64,000 bases of DNA. Origin: Cinnamomum chago. Its lineage: Eukaryota; Streptophyta; Magnoliopsida; Laurales; Lauraceae. The DNA is taken from positions 56,602,501 through 56,666,500 of the forward strand of contig CP142457.1 of the NCBI GenBank assembly GCA_038049695.1, in the 5' to 3' direction. The position numbers and the translations under genes were made by a program. A model generated the notes under the pieces. The model searched no databases. It was not told the DNA's origin and was given only the letters and a program-made list of their open reading frames with translations. Positions 45,285-56,964 of the stretch are shown here, in pieces (within the stretch, counting starts at the first letter, position 1; every line of letters begins with the position of its first letter).

Positions 45285-46328
45285 TGTTACACCCCGACCC
45301 GATTTCACTTGGATTAATACTAATTAAGTGTATTTTAGTTAAATTAATTGTGTTTAGTTATTAATTATGGTACTTAATGTCGATTTAACCTCTATAGACG
45401 GAGTTAGTCGAGTCTTGAACCGTGAACAAGTGAATTGAATCGAGTTGACTCAATTGAGCTGAGTCAGGGACTTTCTTGTAAATATGAGTTTTCGCATTTT
45501 CATGGTTTGCACATCATATTGACACCATCGCATGTCTTTTGGCCAGTACGTCAATTTTGATAATTGCCTTTACCTCTTTCGATCAACTATTAAGTGATTG
45601 GACCCTCATTTGACTCAAATGAAAATTACACTATTCTTGGTGGATTTTCTTGCAAAAGGGCATTCTTACCCCTTTATATACATTCATCTCTATCCTTGCA
45701 CTTCCTTTCCTCTCTACTCTCTTTCTCTTCTCCTCTTTTCCTCCAATCACTACTAAGAAGGTGAGTGCTTGTGCCTGGGGGGTTAGAGAGCTCTTCATCT
45801 TCATCTTCTTCATCTTCCTTTCTTCCTCGTGAGCTAGAAGTCCTCCCCACCATTTTCCATCCCTTGCAAAAATTCGGAGTCCTTGATAAGAGGTAGGCAT
45901 TAAGCCCTTTTATTTAGTTTCTTGAGTTGGAAAAGAGTCAAAAGACTCATATTTAGGCCAAGCATGCATATTCATTCCTTATTTTCCATGTCTTTTGTGA
46001 TTAGGGTTTAGTATTTGGTGGGTTTTGGCCCTTTTTGAACCAAGAGTGAGTAGAAGATTTGTAAAGCTCTAATAGAGGCAAGTATAAGCACTAATTTAGA
46101 ATTTCATATTGTTAATTTCATTTGTTCAAAGGAAATCTATCTTGCATGATTTTATTTCTTATTTAATTTGAATGATAAATGGAATGATGAATGGGAGGAA
46201 GAATTTTATGGTGATTATGTGGTGAATGGGAGCATGAAGGCTCCATTCTCTTTTGTAGGTTAGTGGTGAAAGAAGTAATGTAAATGGAATGATGGATGGA
46301 ATGGAATAGAGGAGAATTCCGAAGTCAG

Positions 46329-46470
46329 GAATTCTGGACAGTTTGCTCGAGCGAACTGGACACATCGCTCGAGCGAACACACCGTTCGAGCGAACTAATA
46401 AGGCGCTCGAACCTTCACCTCTCTGGAAGGGGTCCGCTCGAGCGGACTTTGTCCACTCGAGCGAACCTAA
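46329..46470. repeat. Palindromic CTCGAGCG array in LTR B
   Basis: Six occurrences of (G/C)(C/T)TCGAGCG(A/G)AC-type sites and their partial complements within about 140 bases, for example GCTCGAGCGAAC and CCGCTCGAGCGGAC. The plan resembles the hairpin array of LTR A with a different core (CTCGAG instead of GTCGAC) and lies at a similar distance from the LTR 5' end. Confidence 0.7.
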
Positions 46471-47506
46471 CTGCTCTAATTGGGCCCTTTTTTTGACCCA
46501 ATTTTAGGGTGAATTATCACCCTTAAACCATCTTAACCCACCTTAAATGTTCCAAATGGATACCTAAGGTGCTTACCCTATTTCCATAGGAATTTAGAAA
46601 CTCTTTTGACTCCTAGGATCATAGAATGGAACCATTAACCTCCATAATTGGGCCAGTGACTAATTATTAGTCCAACAATATTCCATGAAGGTTTGTTTAG
46701 AAATTTAACGTAATTCTCTTAATTAGTGACACTGAATAAAGTAGTGATACGTTGACTTTCTGAATTTACCTTGTATTGGACAGTGAAGGACTTAATTCAA
46801 TAGTATAAATATAATTGTGAAATGAGTAATATACCTTGAGTCCTCTACAGTTGGTGCATTTCATATTGGAATGCAATTTCTTCTCAAAAACATCAAATCT
46901 TATTTATGCAAATTTCTGCATTACATTACTCTTTGAAGTCCAATTGTTTATATTAAATTCATGATTTCAGATGTATACCAATTCGGTAATTGTTGCAAAG
47001 GAGACGGATTGAGTGAGTAAAAATGATAGGTGCATGTGATCCGAATTGGTTATGGCTAAGAGAATAGAAACTCATTCCCAATCCGATTTTTAATTCGATT
47101 ATATTTGATTCTATCGAGTCGGCACTACTTAGCTTCGATCTTGTGATACTCGACGGGGTTACACTTGGTTTCGTTATGTGAGACTACTGCAGTAAGGCAT
47201 TTGGAGTACTGGAACTCCAAACCGGACAGCCAGTGAGCATTTGGCCGGGCCGCTGGTGACATCCCAACTAGATTTACTCTCTGATTGAGAGGATGAGCTT
47301 AAGGTAGTAGCCAATTAGTATGTTTTCATTTTTGTTAATTCAAATTGCATAAAGTATTCATTTTGCACAACTTGCCTAGTCTATACGTTCTATTGGCATC
47401 TAGTAATTGATTCATCTCAAAATTCAAATTGATACATTATGAAATTTCTTATTAATGCCTATACTTGCTTAATTGTCATATTAATGGTACTACTCTTGGT
47501 GTCACA

Positions 47507-47590
47507 GACACAGATCCAGCCTCCGATTCTGAGGAGGCCAAGGAGGGAGCGGAGGTTACCAGTGAGGTACCTTCAGGATTAGAGGAATGA
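47507..47590 (+). other. Short acidic frame in LTR B
   Basis: After the acceptor-like TTGGTGTCACAG, a frame reads TDTDPASDSEEAKEGAEVTS, then EVPSGLEE and a stop. It lies in the last fifth of the LTR, as the equivalent frames of LTR A and LTR C do. No start codon; function unknown. Confidence 0.4.
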
Positions 47591-48356
47591 CCCAAGTTGG
47601 GGTCAACATAGAATTTTCCTTCATCGGAGTGCGCGGATGAAATTTTTGGGAGTTTATTAGTTGTGTGGCTAGCCCCTTTTTGTGTGGGTCACACTTAGAT
47701 TAGTTATACTTTTGGTTATACGTTTTGATAATGTTGTGTAAAGCTCTTTTCATATCCTCTTTTGTAGAATATTGTTCATATTTGTATAATCAATTTGTGT
47801 TTTAAACTTGAATGTTAAATGGACTGAATGGGAAATGATACTCTCATAAGAATGGAGAATGGATGCCGTTATGAATAATTGCCATTTATGGGTCCTAGTG
47901 AGTTCTCACTCACATGTATGAAAGGTTGTTTCCTCTCCTTCGTATGTTGTTTCTGGCTCGAGACAGGTACAGCACGCGGGAGTACGTGTGTCACACCTTG
48001 GAGATTACCCCAGGCCAGGGTGATTTGGGATCGCGATGTGACAGTTTAATAGAAGGGGTTGGCTCATTCTTATAGTGCAGTCTTCTCGTCTGTCAATTCT
48101 ATGAATTCATCTAGTAAAGAAAATAGTAGGTTTAACATATTAAAAGTGGTCCATTGCATTGACACTGATGCAGATCTAATTCATCTTGTAGGTAAGGTAA
48201 TCAACAAGCAAAAAATCAAGTCCAGATCCCAGTTTCGATGTCAGAACTCAATTAGGGTACACGATCAGTCGTCCCCATATTTACCTTATTGGGCACACTA
48301 TGGGCTCAACAGCACCATATAGCTCAAATGCAGAAGCATATGTGAACCCCAAAAAA

Positions 48357-48540
48357 GGGATTTGACAATTCAATGCCCTTTAGACACTCAATTCCCAAAT
48401 TCACGACTAAAAGTCAATAAATGTCACCATAGTCGTTTGACCTTGGATCCCATGATATCATGGGTTTTTAAAAACCCATGATATCATGGGATCCAAGATA
48501 AAAAAGAAAATAAAAATAAAAATAAAAAACTAGATGGATC
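48357..48540. repeat. MITE half with a perfect 56-bp palindrome
   Basis: The segment begins GGGATTTGACAATTCAATGC and includes CACTCAATTCCCAAATTCAC and a GTCGTTTGAC phrase. It then has a perfect palindrome at 48442-48497, centred between 48469 and 48470 (TTTTT/AAAAA) and containing GGATCC, ATGATATCAT and their mirror. It matches the left half of the full element at 51844-52159. The right terminal repeat is missing. Confidence 0.75.
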
Positions 48541-50660
48541 CGGAATCCAAATATAATGGACCCTGCTCGAGTTTGGTGACCCATTTACAGCACTACAAGT
48601 TGTCACTGATGTCAAGAACTTAAAAGTACTGAGAGCGCAGTGGGATGACACTCTTTATAACAAAAGCTTGTGTGAAAAGCAATTATTCATAAGAAAATTA
48701 ACAAACCAACACAAGTGAGGATGGTTTCAATTTAAGAAATGTAGGAGGATGACAGATTCACGAGTCACAGCAGAATAGACAAGGACATAGGATATGTATG
48801 GGCTTAAATTATAGCAATCGACACACAAAATACTTCTTATTTCTTTCCATGATTTAAGATTGTCATTGTGAGAAAATCAGACCAAATGGGCAAACATTTT
48901 TCAATTCATATTATTCTTCTCGTTGGAAGACAGGGCATATTGCAAAGGCTTTCTAATCACTTCTGGGCTAGTGTTGGCCCATTGACATTTATGTGAAAAC
49001 TGAAAAAAGTGTGGGTAGTGGGCTCGTCGGATCAGATATATATATATATATATATATATTTATGTCGGCTGTAGTGTAATAGATACAGATGGGAATGAAT
49101 AGTGATTATTGTCAAAAGAATTCTTGTAATACACTTATACTGATTGTGCATTTCTCACTTTTTGCCCACCTTGGTCTCTCTTATCATCTCCATTTAAAAT
49201 AGAGCACGACAGAAATCAGATGCAAAATCAGGTCTATTAAACACTATTAGAAGTGATCTAAGCCCACGAAATGAGTGATTGATAGAGAGATTTCATCTTA
49301 ATTGCTGATAGTCATTTCATGTGTTTCAGATGGCCACTTGGAGAGTCTTTTTTTTCTACTATATGTTTAGATGCTAAAGCTCGTTTCTACCGCTCTGCTC
49401 CCCAAAGAAAACTTTTTCCACATCTTCCTGTTTTAGAAAACAAGAACAAGCATCATATATATATATTGTTGATAAGGTGGAGGATATGGAAGATATGGTT
49501 CCTGGGTGTTTGTATATATATATCATTTCTTTTGATGAAAAGTTATACTCATGGAAGGTCAACATTATTCAATCAATTGAAGTAGTGGTTTCTATTCCAA
49601 CCAATCACACTTCCCAGTAATAAAAAGTTCTTCAATTTGCACATCAACTTGTAGCTCAATTGGTGAGAGACACCTCTCTTTCTAAGAACAACCGAGGATC
49701 AATATCTGGTAGTAGCGCTGATGATAGAGACTTGGGTGAGTTGGTTTACATCTCATCTAGATCCAAGGAAGAGTTGGATTATGGATTTTTGAGTATCATC
49801 ATTTGAATGACTTGAGAAATTCTGAAAAAGAACTATCATGGAATTCTATATGCTTATATTTTTTCAAGATTTCTCCGCCTCCCGTCGAAAAGAATTTACT
49901 ACAAATCGAGGAAAAGTCAATTCAATTTTTTCTTCTTTCTTTGGAAAAAGGGCCACACCAAACATGTATATTAAGGTAGTATGGGAAAGTATTCTCGGTT
50001 TCCACGCTTTCTTCATAGAAAAGTGGTCGCATAAATGTGCCCTCAGACACAACATTATAGAATTTAAATGCTCCAAACAAAAAATCTCCAAATTGCTTGT
50101 AATGAAGAAATTCCCTTGAAAGAAAAATGAAAAAATTCTTTACAGTTTACAAATATATATATATAGAAAGAAAAACGCATATCATGATATCCACCACATT
50201 GCCCAAAGCGAAGTATTACCACATAATTTTAAAGGAAATTCCCTCCATTGAATCAACGGTGTACACAATAAAGTGAGCACCATATGTCAAAACACCTAGC
50301 GGGGCTCAACTTATGATCCTTATTCACCATATGTCAAAACACCTAGCGGGGCTCAACTTATGATCCTTATTCATGCTCATTTCCACTCTCAAACAAAAAT
50401 GATGAGGTGTATTCATTATGCATGCCAATTATTTACATGTGGAAATAACCCCAAACAATGACCCATTCTTAAAAGTCAAAGACTCAAAAAGAATCGGTAC
50501 TCTAATAATATATGCGAGTCATGTAACTATCAAGTGGCATCTACATAGTGCTCACTGTAGATGGGCCTGTACTGGCGGCGGTGGCACATCACTTTTTACA
50601 TTGTGGTTCCAACATTAAATCAATCATGCATATAGGATCAGAATTGGCCCTTAGAAAGTG
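48541..50660. other. Upstream region of OPT copy B
   Basis: Non-coding. It includes the region matching the upstream of copy A (48950-49640 in patches), a (TA)n run near 49040-49059, and a 47-bp tandem duplication. No further gene is recognised. Confidence 0.5.
50278..50371. repeat. Perfect 47-bp tandem duplication
   Basis: The unit starting CACCATATGTCAAAACACCT occurs twice head to tail (50278-50324 and 50325-50371) with no visible mismatch, about 0.4 kb upstream of the copy B start. Being error-free inside a decayed region, it is recent. Confidence 0.9.
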
Positions 50661-50895
50661 ATTGCACGAATTGTACTCAACCACTTGGTTTTATATCCCT
50701 CTCTCTCTAACCCATCTCATAAACCTGTACTTAAATTTAAAAGAACTCATAAACTTGTACTTAAATTTTAACAAAACTCATAAGCATGTCATCCCATTCC
50801 CTGGATTTTGGAGACGCTTTGACGGGCAGCCCATCTCGGCATGGAAACTCAAGCTTCTCATCCCATCACAACCCCTCTCCGGCAGTAAACCACCA

Positions 50896-50897
<2 letters not shown>

Positions 50898-50953
<56 letters not shown>
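50898..50953. repeat. (CT)n microsatellite
   Basis: About 28 uninterrupted CT units in the position of intron 1 of OPT copy B. It is a mutable simple repeat; the corresponding place in copy A has only a short CT run followed by poly-A. Confidence 0.95.
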
Positions 50954-50955
<2 letters not shown>

Positions 50956-51843
50956 TACAATTCTACTGTGAACAGGAATAGCAGCTCGATATCTACTTTC
51001 TCGCCGGAGCCGGACAATTCTCCGGACGAGCAGATGGCGTTGACGGTGCCGGTCACAGACGACCCAAACCTCCCGGTGGTGACCTTTCGAACGTGGGTCC
51101 TAGGCATTCTCCCCTGCATCTTCCTCTCCTTCGGCAACAAGTTCTTTGGCTACAGAAAGGAGCCTAGCTCCGTCACTTCCGCATCAGCACAGATCGCTGT
51201 GGTGCCTCTGGTCACCTCATGGCATCCACCATCACTGATCGAGTCTTGAAAAGGTACCCCACTTGAGTTTTGGCTGATGTCAACGTCCACTCTCCCTCGT
51301 GAGCGATAATAAGTGTGATCGAGCCCTCGCTTTCACCATAAAATCATTGTTGTGTAGTGATTTTGGGATAAGTGATAGTAGCTCAATAGGAGTGTAAGAT
51401 CTTATAATTTTCGCGAAACCTAGCCGTTCAATGTCAAGGAGCATGTACTCATCACCATCTTCGCCAATTCTGGGGCAGGGAACGTGTGGGCCGTACACAT
51501 AGTCAACGCGGTAAAGATCTTCTATGGGAAGAAGCTGACCTCTTTCGTTTCGTTGGTTGTGGTCTTTACGAGTCAGGTGAGAATTGATGAGACCTTGTAC
51601 TTGTAAGCCTCTTGATTCTTCTTCTTATTAGACGATTTGGGTGGGCCTTGTCTTTGGATTTTGACTTTGATGAATGGATGGATGTTGTTAATAGTTTTTG
51701 TGGTTCGGATGGGCAGGAATGTTTTTATCATCCATTGAGACCTGAGTCTTGCCGGCAACTATTGGCTAATTTAAGCCTACTACAAGGCATGTAGGTCTTT
51801 AATATAATCAATTGGGCTACCCTTTGAATTTAAAACATCCAGA

Positions 51844-52159
51844 GGATTTGATAATTTCATGCTCTTTAGGCACTCAATTCACAAATTCATAACTAAAAGT
51901 CACTAAATGTCATTAGAGTCGTTTGACTTTGGATCCCATGATATTATGGGTCTTTAAAAACTCATGATATCATAAGATTCAAGTAGCTTTTCAACTTTTA
52001 ACATATAGATCCCATGATATCATAGGTTTTTAAAAACCCGTAATATTATGGGATCCAAGGCAAAAAAGTAAAAAATAAAAATAAAAAATTGTACCATAGT
52101 GACTTTTAGTCATGAATTTGGGGATTAGGTGTCTAACGGGTATTGAATTGTCAAATCCC
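51844..52159. mobile_element. Full-length palindromic MITE in OPT copy B
   Basis: About 316 bp with long inverted ends (left GGATTTGATAATTTCATGC.., right ..GAATTGTCAAATCCC) and an inner AACTAAAAGTCACTA / GTGACTTTTAGTCATG pair. Two internal palindromes are of the GGATCCCATGATATCAT type. It is the complete relative of the half element at 48357-48540. No transposase; superfamily uncertain because the target duplication is unclear. Confidence 0.75.
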
Positions 52160-53474
52160 TAGACATCTATCCTACTTATGTGGGGTCTTCTGCCTTTCAT
52201 GCATGAGATGGAAAAAAGTAAGTTTTGCATATATAAATGTCACTTACGCCATTGTTACAGGTGGGAAGCACATTATTATATTTGTTAAAATCACCATCTT
52301 CACATTAGTAAATAAGTACATCCGACTCCTTTAGATGTATTTTGATTTTTTGAATCTTTTTCATAAATTTCTTAAAATCAAGAAGATTTAAAGATATGAA
52401 ATTATACATGTTCATGTTTACTATACAAGAATATTGAACACTTTGAATCATAAATTAGAGAACCACAAAAGTGCAGAAAATTAGATCTTTTTTTTTTTTC
52501 ATAAATTACACAAAAACTCATGAAGATTTAAGATTATTAGCTTCAAAATCTTAGAATTTACTAGTTCAATAAACAAATTAAACAGTTATGATTACAAGTA
52601 TGAGTCCCACGGGAATATTGAAAAAAATAAAGATCTTTGATGGGGTCTACACAAAAAATAAATCACCTTCTATAGACTGTACTAGCGCCTTTTTTTCAAG
52701 AGTGGATGTGAATCACTTCCGCACCTATGCAAGAGTGAAAATTCTGGTGTATAAAAGACTTATTTACATATTATTTTCACACCTCATTTATACTCCATAT
52801 GTGTAAATCAATCAAACAAATGCATAACCATTATCCAGTAGGCACCAACAAATGACCCCCTAAGCCAATGAAAAATAAATTCACATATCAGCCACTGTAC
52901 GTAAATAAATTCACATAACTATATTACAAAATTCTTTTGTAGTATTGTCCTCAAATTGTGAGGAACGTTATTATTAGCTCTCCAGGTTCTTCAAACGCGC
53001 CAACTACTAAGTTTACCTGTCTCGCTGGATCATTAGATTGCAATTTGGGGTTCGTCTCATTCAGCAATCCTCGTTCACCTGGGGGTGGGGATAGAACAAG
53101 ATGATTCAAGCTTTTTTGGATCCCTTCCATAAATCGTAAATTCAGTCATTTTTAATTAACAAGCAGAGGATGTTTCAAATCGATCGAGAATTTCAATCCA
53201 TTAGCATGATTGGCCCATGCTCCAGCCTGATCTTTTTTCACTTGGATATTGGATTAAGAGCACTCGTGTAACAGCTCAAGAGGATCAAGATTCTAACCAT
53301 TGACACATTCAAAGCTGAACTATAGAATTAGGTAGATCATTTGATATTTTGACCCACCCAAAATCTGGCTGTGTTGTGTCACAGATCACGGATTGTGTAG
53401 TGTAGCAATCCCAGGTGAGTTGCCACTGCTATTTTTGTTGTTACTGTTGCTGCTTGTTGTTAGTGTTGATGCAA

Positions 53475-53616
53475 GAGCAATGCTAGGTGGACCGAACATG
53501 GGGACCGGACTGTGGCCCGGTCCCCATGTCAGCCACAGGATCTCAGGAGGCTCCTGGGATCCTGTGGCTGACCGGACTGTGGCCCGGTCCCCATGTTCGG
53601 TCCAAGTATTCTTTCT
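53475..53616. mobile_element. Mutator-type MITE with 10-bp TSD
   Basis: A 142-bp GC-rich insert flanked by GTTGATGCAA on both sides (53465-53474 and 53617-53626). OPT copy A at 42325-42350 has the same intron end without the insert, so it serves as an empty site. A 9-10 bp target duplication points to a Mutator-like element. The interior holds two direct copies of the self-complementary GGGGACCGGACTGTGGCCCG-type block and a CAGCCACAGGATC inverted pair. Confidence 0.85.
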
Positions 53617-53948
53617 GTTGATGCAATAGGTACCACTATAATGACTCAAAGCATTGCATGAGAAGGAAGAGAGAACAAAGGGTGGAGTGACCCGCAACCA
53701 GTACTTCATCATTGCTTCTATTTGGAGCTTCACCTATTGCATAGTACCCGGCTACCTCTTCCCCCTGCTAACCTCCCTCTCATTGCCCAAACTCGGTCAT
53801 GGCCCATCAACTGGGCTTAGGATTTCATCGGATGGGAGTAGGGGTGGTTGTGGGGCCTCAACTGGTCGACTATCTCCTCCTACAACTGAAGTTGACTTTC
53901 CATGTGACGTTTTAATTTTATATTTATATATATATATATATATATATA

Positions 53949-54102
53949 GAAGTGCTCTTGTGAGAGACACTCTCACCTTACCACGAGAGATAAAGGTGGG
54001 GGCCCTCACATTTAAGTTGTTGACATTGGATATGAATGTAAGGGCCCCCCATCTTATCTCTCATGGTAAAGTGAGAATGTCTCTCATAAGAGCACCTCAC
54101 AT
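53949..54102. mobile_element. MITE inserted in a (TA)n run of the left LTR
   Basis: Inverted arms GTGCTCTTGTGAGAGACACT.. and GTGCTCTTATGAGAGACATT.. (minus strand), extended by GAGAGATAA and GGGGGCCC phrases, enclose a short loop. The element sits in TATATA sequence. The right LTR has no such insert at the matching place, so it arrived after the palindromic element formed. Confidence 0.8.
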
Positions 54103-56393
54103 ATTTATATATATATATATATATATTCATTATTATTATATGATTAATTGTATTTTAGTTAAATACACGATTAGTCTAAGTGGAGACCACGTTAGGCTTA
54201 GGTTTAGTGAGTTAGGCTTGTTGGATAGGTATCTTATTCATAGTTAACCCAGACCCAATTTAGTGGTATAGTTATTTTCAAATCAAAACTCTAGTTATCT
54301 TCTAATCCAAACTCTTATCTATTTAGAACTCAAACTCTATTATTTTTAGAATTAAAGTCAGATTACAACTCCTATTTTCATTCCCTATTTATACACCATC
54401 ATCACACTCTTTTATTTTCACACACAACTCTCTCTTTTCTAACTTTTATCTGGGTTAGCACTTTGGACTTTTGCAGTAAGAATTCTAAACCGTCTCCCTC
54501 AACTGCGGACCCTAGACAAGTACCTAATCATAATTTATAAATTTAATGCTGATATTCCTCAATTGATTCATGTGTGGATGCATATAGAAATCCCTTTTGC
54601 CCTTTAATGTTCTATTTTTCTATTTTTCCTCGCATATAGATAATGTTTTTAAAGTTTTGTAGACATGGCAGCCCTTGTTTCAAATTGGGAACCCTCCCTC
54701 TACTACCCTTGGAATCATGAAATCCTGTATATCACTATGACAGGACCAGGGAATGACTTTTGTAACAAAATCCACCCAAGGGCACGGAAGGACGAACTTG
54801 ACAGGTTCTGGACTTGGAACCTTAGGGATTGTATCTGTGTTTCGGGAGTGGGGGCCCAAGTGGCCCCTGATGTTGGATCTGATCCATGGATTCGAAGGAG
54901 GACCCACGGGCGACCCTTTAGACGGTGAACTCATGTTAGGTGGACCTTGGTTGGCCTACAATCCAAAAGTCAGATCAGATTGAGGCGTGAGTACTCTTGA
55001 AATATTTTAATTGTATTTAATCCAGTTGTGGGACCCGCTGAATAATTTGATCACAGATCTTATCCGCGCATCCGGACGTACAAGGTTGAGGGACATATGC
55101 TTGTGAGGTTGATCATGGGCTCTTGATCCGTGGGGCCCACTATGCTTGACTCCTTGCAGCGTTAGGCGTGAAGCCCATTAATCTGGAACTGGGTTCTGTC
55201 ATGTATAGTGGGGGCGGTTTTGTCCTTTATATGCATTAGGAGAGAGAGACCTCTTGGTTATAAAATATTATAAGTCCTTACCCTTACCCCATTAGTTTTA
55301 GAAATTAGAAATAGAAGTCCTATAATTTTTAATGAATTCAAATTAAAACCCTTGGCTTATTTTATAACGAATTGAATTTGAAAAATATTTTGGATGGAGT
55401 CCTCGGATTTTCTAAAATTAAGATTATTAATATTTGTAAATTAATATTAAATCATATATATGGTTTCCAATGTGTTAAAATTATATTTTTGTACTTTGTT
55501 AATTGGATTATTGGACCGAGTAAATACCGTCCGGGCACACGGTATATTACTAACGTAGAGTTTAGTACTTCGTATGACCTCAGGGAAATCCTAGTGGATT
55601 CGAGCTCAACCCATCTCTATTGGAAAACCCTTAATTTGGTCTATGTACTATTGATTGAGAATGGATGAGTTAATCTTTTATCTATTAGAGATTCTTATGG
55701 TTGTTAGGTACGAGACCTTATGTTTGACTTGTGATTATTCCTTGACCTTCGAGTTTGCATATATGACCGTGATTGATGTTGATTTATTAGTTGCATACCC
55801 TATGTTTTGATTGGATATGGAGTGTGATGTGGCTTGGCAATCGATTGAAATATTATAGAGGTTTATTCGAATGATTTGATTGGTATTCGATTATGGATTA
55901 TTGTGTAGCCAGCATTTCACTTTGACTTAGGTTTCTGTGTCAGAACTTTACAGATCATTAGGTCTATTATACTATAATATGTATGTATATATATGTATAT
56001 TGATTGGATTATATTCGAACGACTGCGGTTGTAATTGGACAGCTGATCACCGAATTGGACAGCTGTGTTACGGACACTGTAATATCCAAATTTCAAACCG
56101 GTTTATCCGGCCTACGATTACAAACCAGTTTATGACCGCCGGCCTTCGAACATGTTTTCCGCTTATAGTTAGGGCTGACCACCCAAAGCAGCAGCATTGC
56201 TTCTGTGTGATTATTGTATTGCTCTATTGTGTAGATTGGATTTAGGTTATACGTTCTTTTGTCATTATCACATTATTATTCTCTTATGATCATTACCAGT
56301 CATTACTCATATTGATCTTGTGTTTTATTTATGAATTATGCTTTCGTCCTTGTTGTTTACTTTGTTTATTGGTGCATAAGTATCGACTTGTAC

Positions 56394-56489
56394 CCTACTG
56401 TGGAGACGGATGATGGTCAAACATTTCAAGCGTTTGAGCCAATTGACGAACCAGAGTGGAGAGTCGAAGATGACTACGGAGCTATCTAA
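56394..56489 (+). other. Short acidic frame in LTR C
   Basis: After TTGGTGCATAAG, a frame reads PTVETDDGQTFQAFEPIDEP then EWRVEDDYGAI and a stop. The right LTR (minus strand, about 59720-59628) keeps the same frame and the same stop position (SIVETEDGPKFLAFESVDEP, EWRAGDGYGAV). Retention of the frame and stop in both arms is notable given their divergence. Function unknown. Confidence 0.45.
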
Positions 56490-56798
56490 GTCCGCGCATG
56501 AGATATCAACATCATAGAGTCCTTAGTTGATTTAATTTCATAATATATTTTATTTAGTTATTTTGTTTAGGTTATTTTGGAAACTTTAAACCTTAAATAT
56601 TCAGTAGTTATGTGTTGGTTTAATTTTGGATATTTATACCAATTGGTTTAATGCTTCCGCAAAGATTTTATTATGACTCATCATGTTGCGAAATTTCGTG
56701 GGTCCATATGTGGGAGCTTGTGTTGCATTAAACATGGGAAAATAATTATTTATTCATATTTTCACGTTATCCCTTGGCTGTATTTTGGAGACGTGACA

Positions 56799-56817
56799 GT
56801 TGGTATCAAAACCAGCA
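56799..56817 (+). other. Primer-binding site, left arm
   Basis: GTTGGTATCAAAACCAGC follows the LTR end directly. It resembles TGGTATCAGAGC, the sequence complementary to the 3' end of initiator tRNA-Met that many plant LTR elements use. The equivalent on the right arm (minus strand, 59314-59297) reads GTTGATTACAGAGCCAAC. Confidence 0.75.
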
Positions 56818-56964
56818 CGTACGAGCCTCAGAACTTAAAATTTGATAGAAACAATTAGGACGTGGTGAGGATTTCGATCTCATTAGACATGCTTTACGTG
56901 CTAACGATAAAGTCTATAGTGTTATTTGTTAGATTCTTTTTAGGAATCAACACTTAACACTCTT

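Larger units (their letters stand above)
45285..48043 (+). mobile_element. Giant solo LTR (family B) between the OPT copies
   Basis: A 2759-bp element beginning TGTTACACCCCGACCC and ending GCGATGTGACA, with GTTT on both sides (45281-45284 and 48044-48047); the match extends to ACAGTTT if the terminal CA is counted. It has no PBS, gag or pol and no partner LTR, so it is a solo LTR. It contains a small array of CTCGAGCGAAC palindromes (46329-46470). Near the 3' end there is a short acidic frame after TTGGTGTCACAG (47498-47590, plus). Confidence 0.8.
53903..56798 (+). repeat. Left LTR of the palindromic element (family C)
   Basis: It runs TGTGACGTTTT...GGAGACGTGACA, 2896 bp. Near the 5' end are (TA)n runs and a nested 154-bp MITE. 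The central part (55495-56360) is missing from the right LTR. A short acidic frame lies at about 56394-56489. The 3' end is followed at once by the primer-binding site. Confidence 0.85.

Noticed and set aside
45285..48043. A complete LTR retrotransposon
   Set aside because: Only one LTR with its own duplication is present, with no primer site or gag/pol frame, so it is a solo LTR.
50898..50971. A Leu/Ser repeat protein segment in OPT copy B
   Set aside because: It is the translation of a CT microsatellite lying in the intron 1 position.
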